A stretch of 64,000 nt of DNA from Mangrovivirga cuniculi. Its GTDB lineage: Bacteria; Bacteroidota; Bacteroidia; Cytophagales; Cyclobacteriaceae. The stretch spans positions 2,358,001-2,422,000 of the forward strand of contig NZ_CP028923.1 in NCBI RefSeq assembly GCF_005166025.1, written 5' to 3'. Position numbers and translations under genes: made by a program. The first letter of the stretch is position 1; each line of letters opens with the position of its first letter. The notes beneath the pieces are model-generated. The model did not search any database and was not told the origin of the DNA. It worked only from the letters and a program-made list of their open reading frames with translations. Below, one piece after another: positions 8,599 through 17,181 of this stretch.

Positions 8599-9061
8599 TG
8601 TACTCAAAAGAGGCGGCATCGGCCAAAAGGAGGGAGTTCTGGACAAAGCTTGGCCAGTTTATGCGGCCTGTACCTTCTGCAGAAGGAGATAAGGTTAACT
8701 GGATTAATTACAAAACTGAAGTTAAAGGAGTTCGTTTTAAACTCGATGCTGTAGATAAAAAGGCCTGGTGCGGGATAGCAATAGATCACAAAGATCCGGA
8801 TATCAATTCCCTGCTATTGGAACAACTTAAGGAATTAAGGTTGATGCTTGAGTCTGAAACTGGTAAAGAATGGATATTTAATGATAAAGGTGATTATTTA
8901 TATGGTATACCACTTCCAGGCTATTACCAGGTTTTAGAAGGAGTAAAGGTGATGAATGAAAACGACTGGCCTGATCTTATTTCTTTTTCAAACAAAATCT
9001 TATCGATCTTGATGAATTTTGGTCAACTGCTAATTATGCGTTTGAAATTTTTAAATCATGA
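8598..9061 (+). pseudogene. DUF4268 protein, interrupted by a one-base deletion in a T run
   Basis: The first 130 residues match DUF4268 (KRREFWTKLGQFMRP, VNWINYKT, MNENDWPDLISF). After the run of five T at 8984-8988 the frame leaves the family and would run on to 9116. With one extra T the sequence continues as FKQNLIDLDEFWSTANYAFE, the usual family C-terminus, and ends at 9059-9061 in an ATGA overlap with the pyrophosphatase start. The restored protein has 154 residues, the family length. The function of DUF4268 is unknown; many members are small stand-alone proteins, others are fused to nuclease-like parts. Confidence 0.8.
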
Positions 9062-9615
9062 AAATATATCTCCTTGTTTTCATTTTATCGGGGATTCCGA
9101 TTCTTGGCCAGAATAATATTGAAATGTTGGTCGAAATACCTGCAGGTACAATTACTAAATATGAAATGAATAAAGAATCCGGAGAATTATTGCCGGATAG
9201 CCTTAATGGTAAAATCCGGATCATTGATTTTTTAGGGTACCCCGGAAATTATGGTTTTATAAAAAACACAATGTTATCTAAGAATGAGGGTGGAGATGGA
9301 GATCCTTTGGATGTTTTACTTATTTCTGCACCCCTTTCAGGAGGTAGATCAATTGAAATTAGGCCAATAGCAATATTGAAATTAATTGACAATGGGGAAA
9401 AAGACGATAAGATTATAGCTGTTCCCGAAAGCGGAAGTGTTAGTAATCTTCAAAATATAGATTCATTTGAAGAATTTAAATTAAACTATCCCAAAGTAAT
9501 GGAAATTATCAAGTTATGGTTTACAAATTATAAAGGTAAAGGCACGGTGAGTTTTGTGGGATGGGAAAATGAGCTGGAAGCCATCAAACTAATAGAAAGA
9601 TCAACAATCCATTAA
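9058..9615 (+). CDS. ppa: Family I inorganic pyrophosphatase with an export signal
   Basis: Hydrolyses pyrophosphate to phosphate. Family I signatures are present: VEIPAG, KYE, RIIDFLGYPGNYGFI, and GGDGDPLDVLL with Asp80, Asp82 and Asp85 as metal ligands; TNYKG and the C-terminal helix also fit. Unlike housekeeping enzymes it starts with a hydrophobic leader (MKIYLLVFILSGIPILGQ), a probable signal peptide, so the enzyme is predicted to be periplasmic. It begins inside the end of the DUF4268 gene if that frame is restored (ATGA). Its stop overlaps the convergent gene by 4 bp. Confidence 0.9.
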   Translation: MKIYLLVFILSGIPILGQNNIEMLVEIPAGTITKYEMNKESGELLPDSLNGKIRIIDFLGYPGNYGFIKNTMLSKNEGGDGDPLDVLLISAPLSGGRSIEIRPIAILKLIDNGEKDDKIIAVPESGSVSNLQNIDSFEEFKLNYPKVMEIIKLWFTNYKGKGTVSFVGWENELEAIKLIERSTIH

Positions 9616-10259
9616 ACTTCCAAAATAAAATTATCACTTTCAGTAAATAGCTCTCCTGAAATTAGATACTCATAAGTTTCAAGCATTTCTTCATATCCGG
9701 GAGTGTCTACATATTTTGGAATCTTATAAAGACGGTCATCTTTTTTATCAAATGGAGGCTCAACTTTAGAGTTATAAAGAAATGGGAGAATAGTTTTATT
9801 ACAGCTTAAAGCAATAATATCTATGGAGTATTCATCTTCGTAATCATTTAAACGAGTATTGATGTTTTCGAAGAATTCCAGTGCATTGGCTAATCTGACT
9901 CTCGAGCCAGCACGTGATTTCCCTTTAGTTTTAAGGTATTTCAACTGACTTTTACCTTGCTTTTTTCTGACCATATATGATTTAAATACTTTATGATTGA
10001 GAATTTCTTCTTCATCACATAAAGCAAGTGCGGCATGCCCAGTTTCGATTAAAGCAATAACAAAGTGTCTGGAGACAGGAACAACTTCATTTTCTTCATA
10101 AATTGTTGTTATGGGAATTCTTAGATAATCTTTTTTATTATCTTTTAAAATTGTAAAGCGCCATTTGTCATTGTCAAAAATCAATTTTATATCAGAGTCA
10201 TTTTGAAGTTCAAATAGTAACTCATTTATTTCTGTTATCTCTAGTTCCTTCCGCTTCAT
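9612..10259 (-). CDS. VLRF1-type release-factor-like protein (Vms1/ANKZF1-related)
   Basis: I recognise the Bacteroidota VLRF1 pattern: a central beta/alpha domain with FVIALIETGHAALALC and HKVFKSYMVRKKQGKSQ, where the GKSQ loop corresponds to the GGQ-like loop of eRF1 and Vms1. A basic, RNA-binding-like stretch follows (KTKGKSRAGSRVRLAN), then a helix (LEFFENI) and a conserved C-terminal half (SIDIIALSCNKTILPFLYNS, KIPKYVDTPGYEE). The eukaryotic relatives release nascent chains from tRNA on stalled ribosomes; the same role here is inferred. No signal peptide. Confidence 0.65.
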   Translation of the reverse strand: MKRKELEITEINELLFELQNDSDIKLIFDNDKWRFTILKDNKKDYLRIPITTIYEENEVVPVSRHFVIALIETGHAALALCDEEEILNHKVFKSYMVRKKQGKSQLKYLKTKGKSRAGSRVRLANALEFFENINTRLNDYEDEYSIDIIALSCNKTILPFLYNSKVEPPFDKKDDRLYKIPKYVDTPGYEEMLETYEYLISGELFTESDNFILEV

Positions 10260-10313
10260 AGCTTAAAATTATAGACAATATTTCAAATTTATATACCAAA
10301 AATTAATTCAGAA

Positions 10314-10342
10314 ATGTACACTTATGAACAAAACATGTACAC
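10314..10342. repeat. Direct repeat ATGTACAC with 21-bp period
   Basis: Two copies of ATGTACAC start at 10314 and 10335, exactly 21 bp apart, in the divergent gap between the VLRF1-like gene and the small membrane protein gene. The period puts both on the same face of the DNA, as for regulators that bind direct repeats (LytTR or AraC types). The regulator is unknown. Confidence 0.3.
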
Positions 10343-10448
10343 AAACGAATACTTTTTAATATTAATTAAATCATAAAATATTGTAAGTCAGTTAGTTGAG
10401 AGTTTGGTTTGATAGTTGAAGTATAGCTTGTAAACTAACTAAATAGAT

Positions 10449-10655
10449 ATGAGAACACTTTTAGGTTTTTTACTTTGGATGATTTTACTTGCAATTTGCT
10501 GGCCATTAGCTCTATTAGTATTCTTTTTGTTTCCAGTAGTATGGGTTTTATCCCTACCGTTTACAATCCTGGGTCTTTCCATTGAATTAGCTTTCGATCT
10601 GTTAAAGGAATTAATTATGCTTCCATTTAAAATCCTGAATATGGCATTTAAGTAA
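10449..10655 (+). CDS. Small membrane protein, two transmembrane helices
   Basis: A 68-residue, strongly hydrophobic protein. One helix spans about residues 4-35 (possibly a hairpin, with WP and FP breaks) and a second about 36-55; the C-terminus is short and amphipathic (LLKELIMLPFKILNMAFK). I recognise no family. It lies 93 bp before the TPR-HTH gene on the same strand, with a long inverted repeat between them. Its hydrophobic composition and start at ATG after a spaced upstream region support a real gene. Confidence 0.6.
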   Translation: MRTLLGFLLWMILLAICWPLALLVFFLFPVVWVLSLPFTILGLSIELAFDLLKELIMLPFKILNMAFK

Positions 10656-10678
10656 TTAAAATCCTTGACTTTTAAGTT

Positions 10679-10741
10679 CATGGGTATGATATTATTGAAT
10701 TAGACTTTTCTCAGTCTAATAATTCTTTCAACCATACCATG
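10679..10741 (+). repeat. Long imperfect inverted repeat between two genes
   Basis: An inner perfect arm ATTAGAC / GTCTAAT surrounds TTTTCTCA, continues as ATTATTGA / AATAATT-type pairing, and an outer arm CATGGGTATG / CATACCATG closes it. The RNA could form one hairpin of about 60 nt that ends right before the TPR-HTH start codon. There is no T tract, so it may affect translation or mRNA stability rather than termination. Confidence 0.4.
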
Positions 10742-10748
10742 ATTTTAA

Positions 10749-12632
10749 ATGCGAGTGATTTTTTTATTTTTCCTACTGAGTAGTTTATTAATTTCCAATT
10801 CATATGGTAATCATAATTTACAAGAAAGCTGTCTGGCTCAGAAATTTATAAAAGAAGGTCTTAAAATTAGAAAGTCAGACCCTAAAAAGGCTTTAAATTC
10901 ATTTCTGAAAGGCTTTAATGAAGCTATTTCCTGTGGATCGAAAGAGAAAATTATACTTTCGAGAATATATGGAGCAGAAACTTTGCTTTTGCTTAATCAA
11001 TTCGATTCTGCTATTTTCTTATTAAATAAAAATAAAGACTTATTAATTGCGGATCCCTCACAAATACTGTTTTCTAAAAATAACCTTACCCTGGGCGTCA
11101 CTTATTATTATAAGAATCAGTTAATTAAAGCTGAACAAACGCTAAAAATGGTTATGGATGCAGAATCAATCCGTGATAGTTTAATGTTTGCTAAGGTTTT
11201 AAATAATCTAGGATTAGTTAAATACGCAGAATATCAATATGACTCTGCACTTTATTATTTTATAAGAGGTTTTGAAATTAAAAAACAGCTTGGAGAGGAG
11301 TCAAAATTGTCAACAACTGCAAGTAACATTGGTTCTGTTTTAAAAAAGGTAGAAAGATATGATGAAGCCATTTCTTATCTCAATGAAGCAATGCACTACG
11401 ATTCCCTGGATGAAAACTATATAGGTGTCGCTCAATGTCTGAACAATATTGCTGCTGTTTATATAGAAAGTAAAAAGCCAGACCTTGCAATACCAATTTT
11501 ACTCAATGCTTCTTCAATGTTTAAAAATTATGGATATGCCAGAGGATTTGCATCAACTCAATATAATTTAGGGAAATTATATTATGAAAATCAATCAAAT
11601 GTCTCGTTATCTGAAGGTTTTTATCTTTCTGCTGCAGAGATTTATGACACGTTAAACTCACCAGCAAATTTGTTTTCTTCTTATTTAAGTTTGGCGGAAC
11701 TGAAAATACAATCTGGGAACAACCAAGAGGCACAAAAATATCTTGATTGGGCAAGAGGTAATTTGAATAATGTGGATTCTAATCGGGTAGAATTAGAAAA
11801 ATATTATTTTTTAAAAAGTGAATTAAATAAGGGTAATTCAAATTATAAAAAGGCCTATCAATTTCTTCAACTTTCTAATAAAGCCGAGGCAAAGCGTCGT
11901 CTTAATGAACAAAAAAACCGGGTAAATGAAATCGCCGAAGAACAAAAATATCTATTGGCTATTCAAAAACTTCAGATAGCGAATAAGGAAGAAGAATTGA
12001 AGATTATTAGCAATCGAATAGCATTAATATCAATATCATTTTTATTTATATCACTAGCTTTTGGAATAGTATATTATTCCCAACGAAAGAAAAGGAAAAA
12101 AGCTGAAGTAAACTATAACATTGAATTTAATAGGGCAAAGGAGAATAGTCTGAAAATACTGGAATTAGAAAAGCAGAATTTGACAAACCAATTAGCTCAA
12201 AAACAAGAGAATTTATTAAGTCAACGATCATTATTACTGGAGAAAAACAAAATACTCGTTGATTTTGGAAATGAAATTGAAAAATACTTGAATCAGGAAA
12301 AAGAGGGAGATAACAACTTTATAAAGGGAATTAGGGAGAAATTAACTCAATATCAAAAACGATTAAACTTCGATTCTGAAAAATGGTATAAGAGTTATTT
12401 GGAAGACACTGCATGGAATGAATTTATTCAGAATTTGCAGGATAAAGCTGAAAAATTAACAGTTAATGAAAAACGGTTAGCGATTTTACTCAGATCGGAT
12501 TTTAATTCAAAAGAAATTGCTATAGCAATGGGGGTTGCACCAAAGACTATTGATATGAACCGGTATAGATTGAGGAAGAAGTTAGGTCTTGAAAAAGGAA
12601 AGAACCTGGTGGAATATTTAAAAGCATTGTAG
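10749..12632 (+). CDS. TPR-repeat transmembrane protein with C-terminal HTH
   Basis: A one-component membrane-bound regulator by architecture. Residues 1-20 are a signal peptide. About 30-400 are tetratricopeptide repeats (VLNNLGLVKYAEYQYDSALYYF, ASNIGSVLKKVERYDEAISYL and so on), predicted to lie in the periplasm. One transmembrane helix is at about 423-444, followed by a basic stop-transfer (RKKRKKA), a coiled coil (about 450-515) and a LuxR/GerE-like HTH at about 568-627 (LTVNEKRLAILL, NSKEIAIAMGVAPKTIDMNRYRLRKKL). This layout is common in Bacteroidota, but ligands are mostly unknown. It probably links a periplasmic protein signal to transcription. Confidence 0.85.
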   Translation: MRVIFLFFLLSSLLISNSYGNHNLQESCLAQKFIKEGLKIRKSDPKKALNSFLKGFNEAISCGSKEKIILSRIYGAETLLLLNQFDSAIFLLNKNKDLLIADPSQILFSKNNLTLGVTYYYKNQLIKAEQTLKMVMDAESIRDSLMFAKVLNNLGLVKYAEYQYDSALYYFIRGFEIKKQLGEESKLSTTASNIGSVLKKVERYDEAISYLNEAMHYDSLDENYIGVAQCLNNIAAVYIESKKPDLAIPILLNASSMFKNYGYARGFASTQYNLGKLYYENQSNVSLSEGFYLSAAEIYDTLNSPANLFSSYLSLAELKIQSGNNQEAQKYLDWARGNLNNVDSNRVELEKYYFLKSELNKGNSNYKKAYQFLQLSNKAEAKRRLNEQKNRVNEIAEEQKYLLAIQKLQIANKEEELKIISNRIALISISFLFISLAFGIVYYSQRKKRKKAEVNYNIEFNRAKENSLKILELEKQNLTNQLAQKQENLLSQRSLLLEKNKILVDFGNEIEKYLNQEKEGDNNFIKGIREKLTQYQKRLNFDSEKWYKSYLEDTAWNEFIQNLQDKAEKLTVNEKRLAILLRSDFNSKEIAIAMGVAPKTIDMNRYRLRKKLGLEKGKNLVEYLKAL

Positions 12633-12805
12633 AGATCAGATATTACTTTAAATAACTTATAAAGCCTTATTTTGAATATTTGTAGATATATACAGGTTTT
12701 GGGATTTGCAATCTGTAGACAATTAATAGATATCTTAATTTTTGAGTGATTCAGTCTTGGTGATACATTAGAGATTTACTAATAATCTTAAACCAAAATT
12801 GAATT

Positions 12806-14890
12806 ATGATTAAGAACAGATTATGCTATCTACTGGTATTGATGATAATGCTGGTATTTCATGGGTGTAACAATGAGCAAGTAGATCCAATTTCTGAAAC
12901 CAATGAAAAAACTTCCTCCATCAGAACAACTCCGCCAAAAGAACATGGTCGTGATGTAATTGAAAAAGGCATTCCGCCAGGAGTTAGCGGTAGGAAAAGT
13001 GCACGAATTTCTGGCAATAACAAATTAGGGATGTGGCTTTGGTACCTGGAGGGTACAGGATATTCTAGTCACTCTGCTTTAGCAAGCGATCTGGTAGATA
13101 TGGGCGTATCCAGAATTTATGTTAAAGTTGCTGATGGCACTAATATTTGGAAAGAAAATAAGGATCAAGCCGTTGTAAACGCATATAAAAATGCGGGCTT
13201 GGAAGTTTGGGCATGGGCTTACAACTATCCAGGAAATGAATATTCTCAGGCGAACGCAGTATATTATGCTGCTCAAGCAGGTTTTCAGGGTTTTGTTAGT
13301 GATATTGAAGTAGAGTTTGATGGTAAAACTTCTGAGCTGCATAGTTTATTTGGTGAATTTAGAAAGGCCATTAATGAAGCTAATAGTGATGGATATGGTA
13401 ATGGATTTAAACTTTATTGTACTAGCTGGGGCAACCCGAAAGATCATGGAATGCGCGTTGATATTATAGATCAATATGTAGATGCACATATGCCACAAAC
13501 ATATCTGGAGGTATGGGGAGGATCTTATATGTCAAATGCAAAATACTGGGTTGATTATGGTACAAATGAGTACCGATCACTAGGGTGTAAAAAACCTGTT
13601 CATCATATAATTAGTACAGAATATGATCAGATAACATCAAGTCAGATTAATGATGCAATTGCAGCATCTGGCGCTGAAACTTCAATTTGGAGAATTCCAG
13701 GAGGAGGAACGTCCCTTAGTATTTGGAATACTCTAGAAAATGTAAATTGGGCTGCTGATTTTGGAAATCAAAATAACGGATTAGCCGATATAGATGGTCA
13801 TTGGGCTGAGTCTGAAATTTCAGAGTTAATTAACAAAGGTTATCTATCTGGATATAGCGACGGAACCTTCAGGCCTGACCAAAGTTTAACTAGAGCGGAG
13901 TTTGCCGCTATGATTTCTGCTACAATTAATCCCGATTTGAATCCAAATTACCAAAACAGGTCATTTATAGATATTTCAGGACATTGGGCAGAAAATCAAA
14001 TTTTACAGGTAGCCAGAGCTGGTTATTTATCTGGATATCCTGATGGGACCTTCAGGCCGAATGACAGGATTTCTAAATATCAAATGTTAATAGCTTTGGC
14101 AAGCCATTCAGGGTTAGATAATGCTAATGAGTCAATTTTAAGCTACTTTTCAGATTATACGGATATCCCTTCCTGGGCGAGAGGTGCTATGGCAAGAGCA
14201 GCTTTTAATAAACTAATTGCTAATTACCCTACAAAAGCAAAACTTGATCCATTAAGAAATGCCTCCAGAGCTGAATCGGTAATGGCTATTTACCAAATTT
14301 TAGTTAAAGAAGGCGTTGTACCTCCTGTATCAAACAGTTTTAGAGTTACCAGTCTTAAATCTTCTTCTACTTATATTGCCGGAGTTCCTTATTTTTATCA
14401 ATTAGACAATGATTACAATCCTTATGGCTCATGTCAAAATACAGCGATTGCCATGGTAATTAACTATTACGGAGGAAATACAACTCCAGACGATATTTCT
14501 AATTATTATGGAGGTACAGATAGAGCACAAACTGTTCCTGGGCTTGAATCAGTTTTTAATTCTGAGGCTGCGTATTTTGGGTTAAATGTGAGGGTAAAGG
14601 GAACAACCCGAGGATCACTGTCAAAAATGAATCAAGTTTTAAAAGAGGGCAAACCTGTAATTGCTCATGGTTATACAACTAGCTATGGGCATGTATTGGT
14701 ATTCCTTGGATTTGATGGGACCTATTATACCGTACATGATCCGTACGGAAAATGGGATCAGAATGCTTATAGTTCGGGATATTATAATAGTCCATCAGCG
14801 GGTAAAGTAATTAAATATCACAAAGATGCAGTTAGAGCGGCTTTCTCTCCAGATGGTTTGCTATGGATGCATGAGATTTATTATCAATAA
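12806..14890 (+). CDS. Lipoprotein with TIM-barrel-like, SLH and C39-peptidase regions
   Basis: The lipobox is FHGC (Cys21), so the protein should be envelope-anchored. About residues 70-320 look like a glycosidase-like TIM barrel (LGMWLWYLEG, VYVKVADGTNIW-like strand, AGLEVWAWAYNYPGN, GFVSDIEVEF). About 325-495 hold three SLH repeats (DIDGHWAESEI..GYSDGTFRPDQSLTRAEF and copies). About 523-694 are a C39-like cysteine peptidase: Cys543 in YGSCQNTAIAMV, His629 in YGHVLVFLGF and Asp645 in VHDPYGKW. All three catalytic positions are present. Substrates are unknown; a cell-wall or surface-layer role is an inference. It is transcribed alone and ends in a strong terminator. Confidence 0.8.
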   Translation: MIKNRLCYLLVLMIMLVFHGCNNEQVDPISETNEKTSSIRTTPPKEHGRDVIEKGIPPGVSGRKSARISGNNKLGMWLWYLEGTGYSSHSALASDLVDMGVSRIYVKVADGTNIWKENKDQAVVNAYKNAGLEVWAWAYNYPGNEYSQANAVYYAAQAGFQGFVSDIEVEFDGKTSELHSLFGEFRKAINEANSDGYGNGFKLYCTSWGNPKDHGMRVDIIDQYVDAHMPQTYLEVWGGSYMSNAKYWVDYGTNEYRSLGCKKPVHHIISTEYDQITSSQINDAIAASGAETSIWRIPGGGTSLSIWNTLENVNWAADFGNQNNGLADIDGHWAESEISELINKGYLSGYSDGTFRPDQSLTRAEFAAMISATINPDLNPNYQNRSFIDISGHWAENQILQVARAGYLSGYPDGTFRPNDRISKYQMLIALASHSGLDNANESILSYFSDYTDIPSWARGAMARAAFNKLIANYPTKAKLDPLRNASRAESVMAIYQILVKEGVVPPVSNSFRVTSLKSSSTYIAGVPYFYQLDNDYNPYGSCQNTAIAMVINYYGGNTTPDDISNYYGGTDRAQTVPGLESVFNSEAAYFGLNVRVKGTTRGSLSKMNQVLKEGKPVIAHGYTTSYGHVLVFLGFDGTYYTVHDPYGKWDQNAYSSGYYNSPSAGKVIKYHKDAVRAAFSPDGLLWMHEIYYQ

Positions 14891-14910
14891 TGTAAACAAA
14901 CCAGTTAATT

Positions 14911-14949
14911 AAAAAAATAGCATCAAGAATTTCCTTGATGCTATTTTTT
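14911..14949. terminator. Factor-independent terminator
   Basis: Perfect 10-bp stem TAGCATCAAG / CTTGATGCTA, flanked by an A run on the left and a T run on the right, so it can work in both directions. It follows the SLH-C39 gene by about 20 bp. Confidence 0.88.
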
Positions 14950-15114
14950 GTCCTTAATTCTTGACTTTTACTGTAATATATTTTTCAAATAAAAATTGTA
15001 TTAAAATAAAAATTGAATTATTTCAATTTTAATTTTAAATTAAGTAATATTTAGGCTGTGCTTATTCAACTAAGTCAACTACGTTATATTTAATTTTTCC
15101 AGGGATCTGTAAGA

Positions 15115-16115
15115 ATGTATTTAATTAAATATCAAATTGATCATTTAGATAATATCTGCAAAAGCATTGTAAATAGATTTACAGGTGAATGGAAAAATGA
15201 TTGCCTATTAGTGGAAGATGATGGAGTAAATGGTTTTACCTATAAGCTTAATTTAACTCCAGAGTTATCTTTTATGTATAACAAATTCAATACAGATGCT
15301 CCTGTAAATATTCTGCGAAAATCTGACAGTTCCTCTTTTCTCATTCAGATTGACTTTCATTTAAAGGGGCAAAGTGATATAGTTTACCTTCCGGAACCTA
15401 ATTCCCAAATTGGAAAACTAACATCTAAAAACTTCAATGTTTTACTATCGAATTCTTATCTGGATTGTGAATTGAAATATCATGAAGATCAGGATCATCA
15501 CAATTTTTCCATAGTGGCAAATCAGGATTATATTCGAAGAAACTTTCTGGATTTAATGAATCTTAAAGAGGAACTACATAACCTATTGACATATCGTGAT
15601 AAGCTTTACTTAGGAGGTAAAGTACAATTAAATGTAGTAGAGATAATCCATTCTATCATTACAGATTTAAATGAAGAAAAGAGAAATTACCCACTGTTAA
15701 AAGCAAAAGTCGATCAAATTCTGGCTTTATATTTGGAATACTTAAATGATTATGATTTTAAAAGTTTGCGTTTTAAAGATGTAGATAGTGATTTATTAAA
15801 TCACGCTATTCAAGTTATTAATGAACATATCAATGAGGTAATTACTGTTGAGGGGCTGGCAGAAGAACTTGAGATTAGTTCGGCCAAACTAAAAAAGTTA
15901 TTTGCTGATAACCTGGATATAAGTGTGGGCAGATATATTCGAAAATCCAAACTAAAAAAGCTTATCAGTGGATAGAATCAAATGAATGTAACGTGACAGA
16001 AGCGGGCAAAAAAATAGGCTATGCTAATTTGAGTCATTTCACCTCAGCCTTTAGAAAAGAATTTGGAGTCTTACCCAAAGAAGTAAAAAGCCAGGATCTT
16101 AAAAAATACTTTTAA
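15115..16115 (+). pseudogene. AraC-family regulator, interrupted by a one-base deletion in an A run
   Basis: The N-terminal half has no named domain; the C-terminus is an AraC HTH. The frame reaches the first HTH motif (VEGLAEELEISSAKLKKLF) and stops at 15975. Adding one A to the six-A run at 15954-15959 joins it to KKAYQWIESNECNVTEAGKK and IGYANLSHFTSAFRKEFGVLPKEV, the canonical second HTH motif, and the stop moves to 16113-16115. The restored protein has 333 residues. The site reads A AAA AAG in frame, a known -1 slippery sequence, so programmed frameshifting cannot be excluded, but similar indels elsewhere favour a sequencing error. The end overlaps the convergent gene by 17 bp. Confidence 0.8.
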
Positions 16116-16419
16116 AAAATAATTTTACAAAAAAGTTAAGTTTTGTAATCTTAAATTCCCCATTTACAATTTTTGCTATCTCTTTTCCTTTATGAGTTAT
16201 TATTACCAGTTCTTTTGCCTTTTTGAGTTGATCATTGCTTTTTAGGCTTGACATAAGTAGCTTAAATGGCAAATCAGGTGTTTTTTCTGACAAAATATCA
16301 ATATGAATTTTATCAGTTATTGTTGTGTAAACAGTAATCGATTTATCCGATTTGGGTAGTCTGATCGCTGAACCTATCTCGATCTGATTTTTTCCAAGAT
16401 TATTATCCATTTTAATCAC
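16099..16419 (-). CDS. Hypothetical protein, downstream of the dipeptidase gene
   Basis: A 106-residue protein I do not recognise. It has no signal peptide, alternates short strands and charged segments (LPKSDKSITVYTTITDKIHIDIL, KELVIITHKGKEIAKIVNGEF) and ends in a basic, hydrophobic tail (KLNFFVKLFFKSIF). It overlaps the end of the VanX-type gene by 8 bp, which supports translation as the second gene of that unit. Confidence 0.5.
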   Translation of the reverse strand: MIKMDNNLGKNQIEIGSAIRLPKSDKSITVYTTITDKIHIDILSEKTPDLPFKLLMSSLKSNDQLKKAKELVIITHKGKEIAKIVNGEFKITKLNFFVKLFFKSIF

Positions 16420-17035
16420 ATTCTGTTTTTTGGTTAGAAATTGAATATTTCCTGGCGTTGTTAAAATTATAGTGCCACCATTCGGTGTTAATGTGCTTAA
16501 AACCGTGCTTAGCCATTACTGTTTTTAGTAATAATCTGTTTTGTAAAATATTATCAGATAGATTTTTGTATGTGTGATTAGCTTTTTTTCCAAAAAAATC
16601 AAAATCCGTTCCCATTTCCAGTTCATTCCCCGCTTCATCTACAAGAGTGATATCCACTGCTCCCCCGCGATTGTGAATTGATCCACCGTTATATGGGTTT
16701 GCTACGTATCCGGGTTTTGGATATATTTTCCACATTTCCTTCTGGACATCCAATGGTCTATAGCAATCAAAAAATTTGATCCTGTATCCTTTTTCCATGA
16801 ATTCTTTATTAGCTTCGATCAGTGCCTTTGCTACCTCTTTTCGGATCATGCACTTATTACAGTCATAAACTTTTTTGTTGATAAAGTTATTTTCAGTAGC
16901 ATACCTCATGTCATAAACAAAGTCATCAGAAAGCTCGTCAATGAAGACAAATGAAGATTGATCCTGAATATCAGTAGGTATCTGTACCTCTGAGGAAAGT
17001 ATCAGAAGAATAAAAAAAGAAAATATTGTTTTCAT
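16412..17035 (-). CDS. ddpX: D-alanyl-D-alanine dipeptidase, VanX/M15D family
   Basis: Zinc peptidase that splits D-Ala-D-Ala, acting in the periplasm as the signal peptide (residues 1-16) suggests. VanX markers are present: FVYDMRYATENNF, the FFDCYRP substrate-binding block, SIHNRGGAVDITL with ligands His121 and Asp128, and TEWWHYNF with catalytic Glu185 and ligand His188. A CNKC pair lies near residue 59. The likely role is recycling of cell-wall dipeptide rather than vancomycin resistance, as no vanHA genes are near. Confidence 0.88.
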   Translation of the reverse strand: MKTIFSFFILLILSSEVQIPTDIQDQSSFVFIDELSDDFVYDMRYATENNFINKKVYDCNKCMIRKEVAKALIEANKEFMEKGYRIKFFDCYRPLDVQKEMWKIYPKPGYVANPYNGGSIHNRGGAVDITLVDEAGNELEMGTDFDFFGKKANHTYKNLSDNILQNRLLLKTVMAKHGFKHINTEWWHYNFNNARKYSISNQKTECD

Positions 17036-17181
17036 AGAGTTAGAATGATTTGATTTTGGTCTGTTACTACAAACTTACAAATATTTAGTTGACCATTCAT
17101 TTAGTAATTGTAATTGTTAACTTCAGGTTAATTAATTAGTTATAAATTTTATTTTTGAAAAGAAATATCTAATAGCCAATA

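Noticed and set aside
15008-15030. Inverted repeat AAAATTGAA / TTCAATTTT before the AraC gene
   Set aside because: The region is almost pure A/T, where such symmetry is expected by chance; no other support for a site.
16412-17035. Vancomycin-resistance gene
   Set aside because: The protein is VanX-like, but there is no VanH or VanA ligase nearby and it carries a signal peptide; a wall-recycling dipeptidase fits better.
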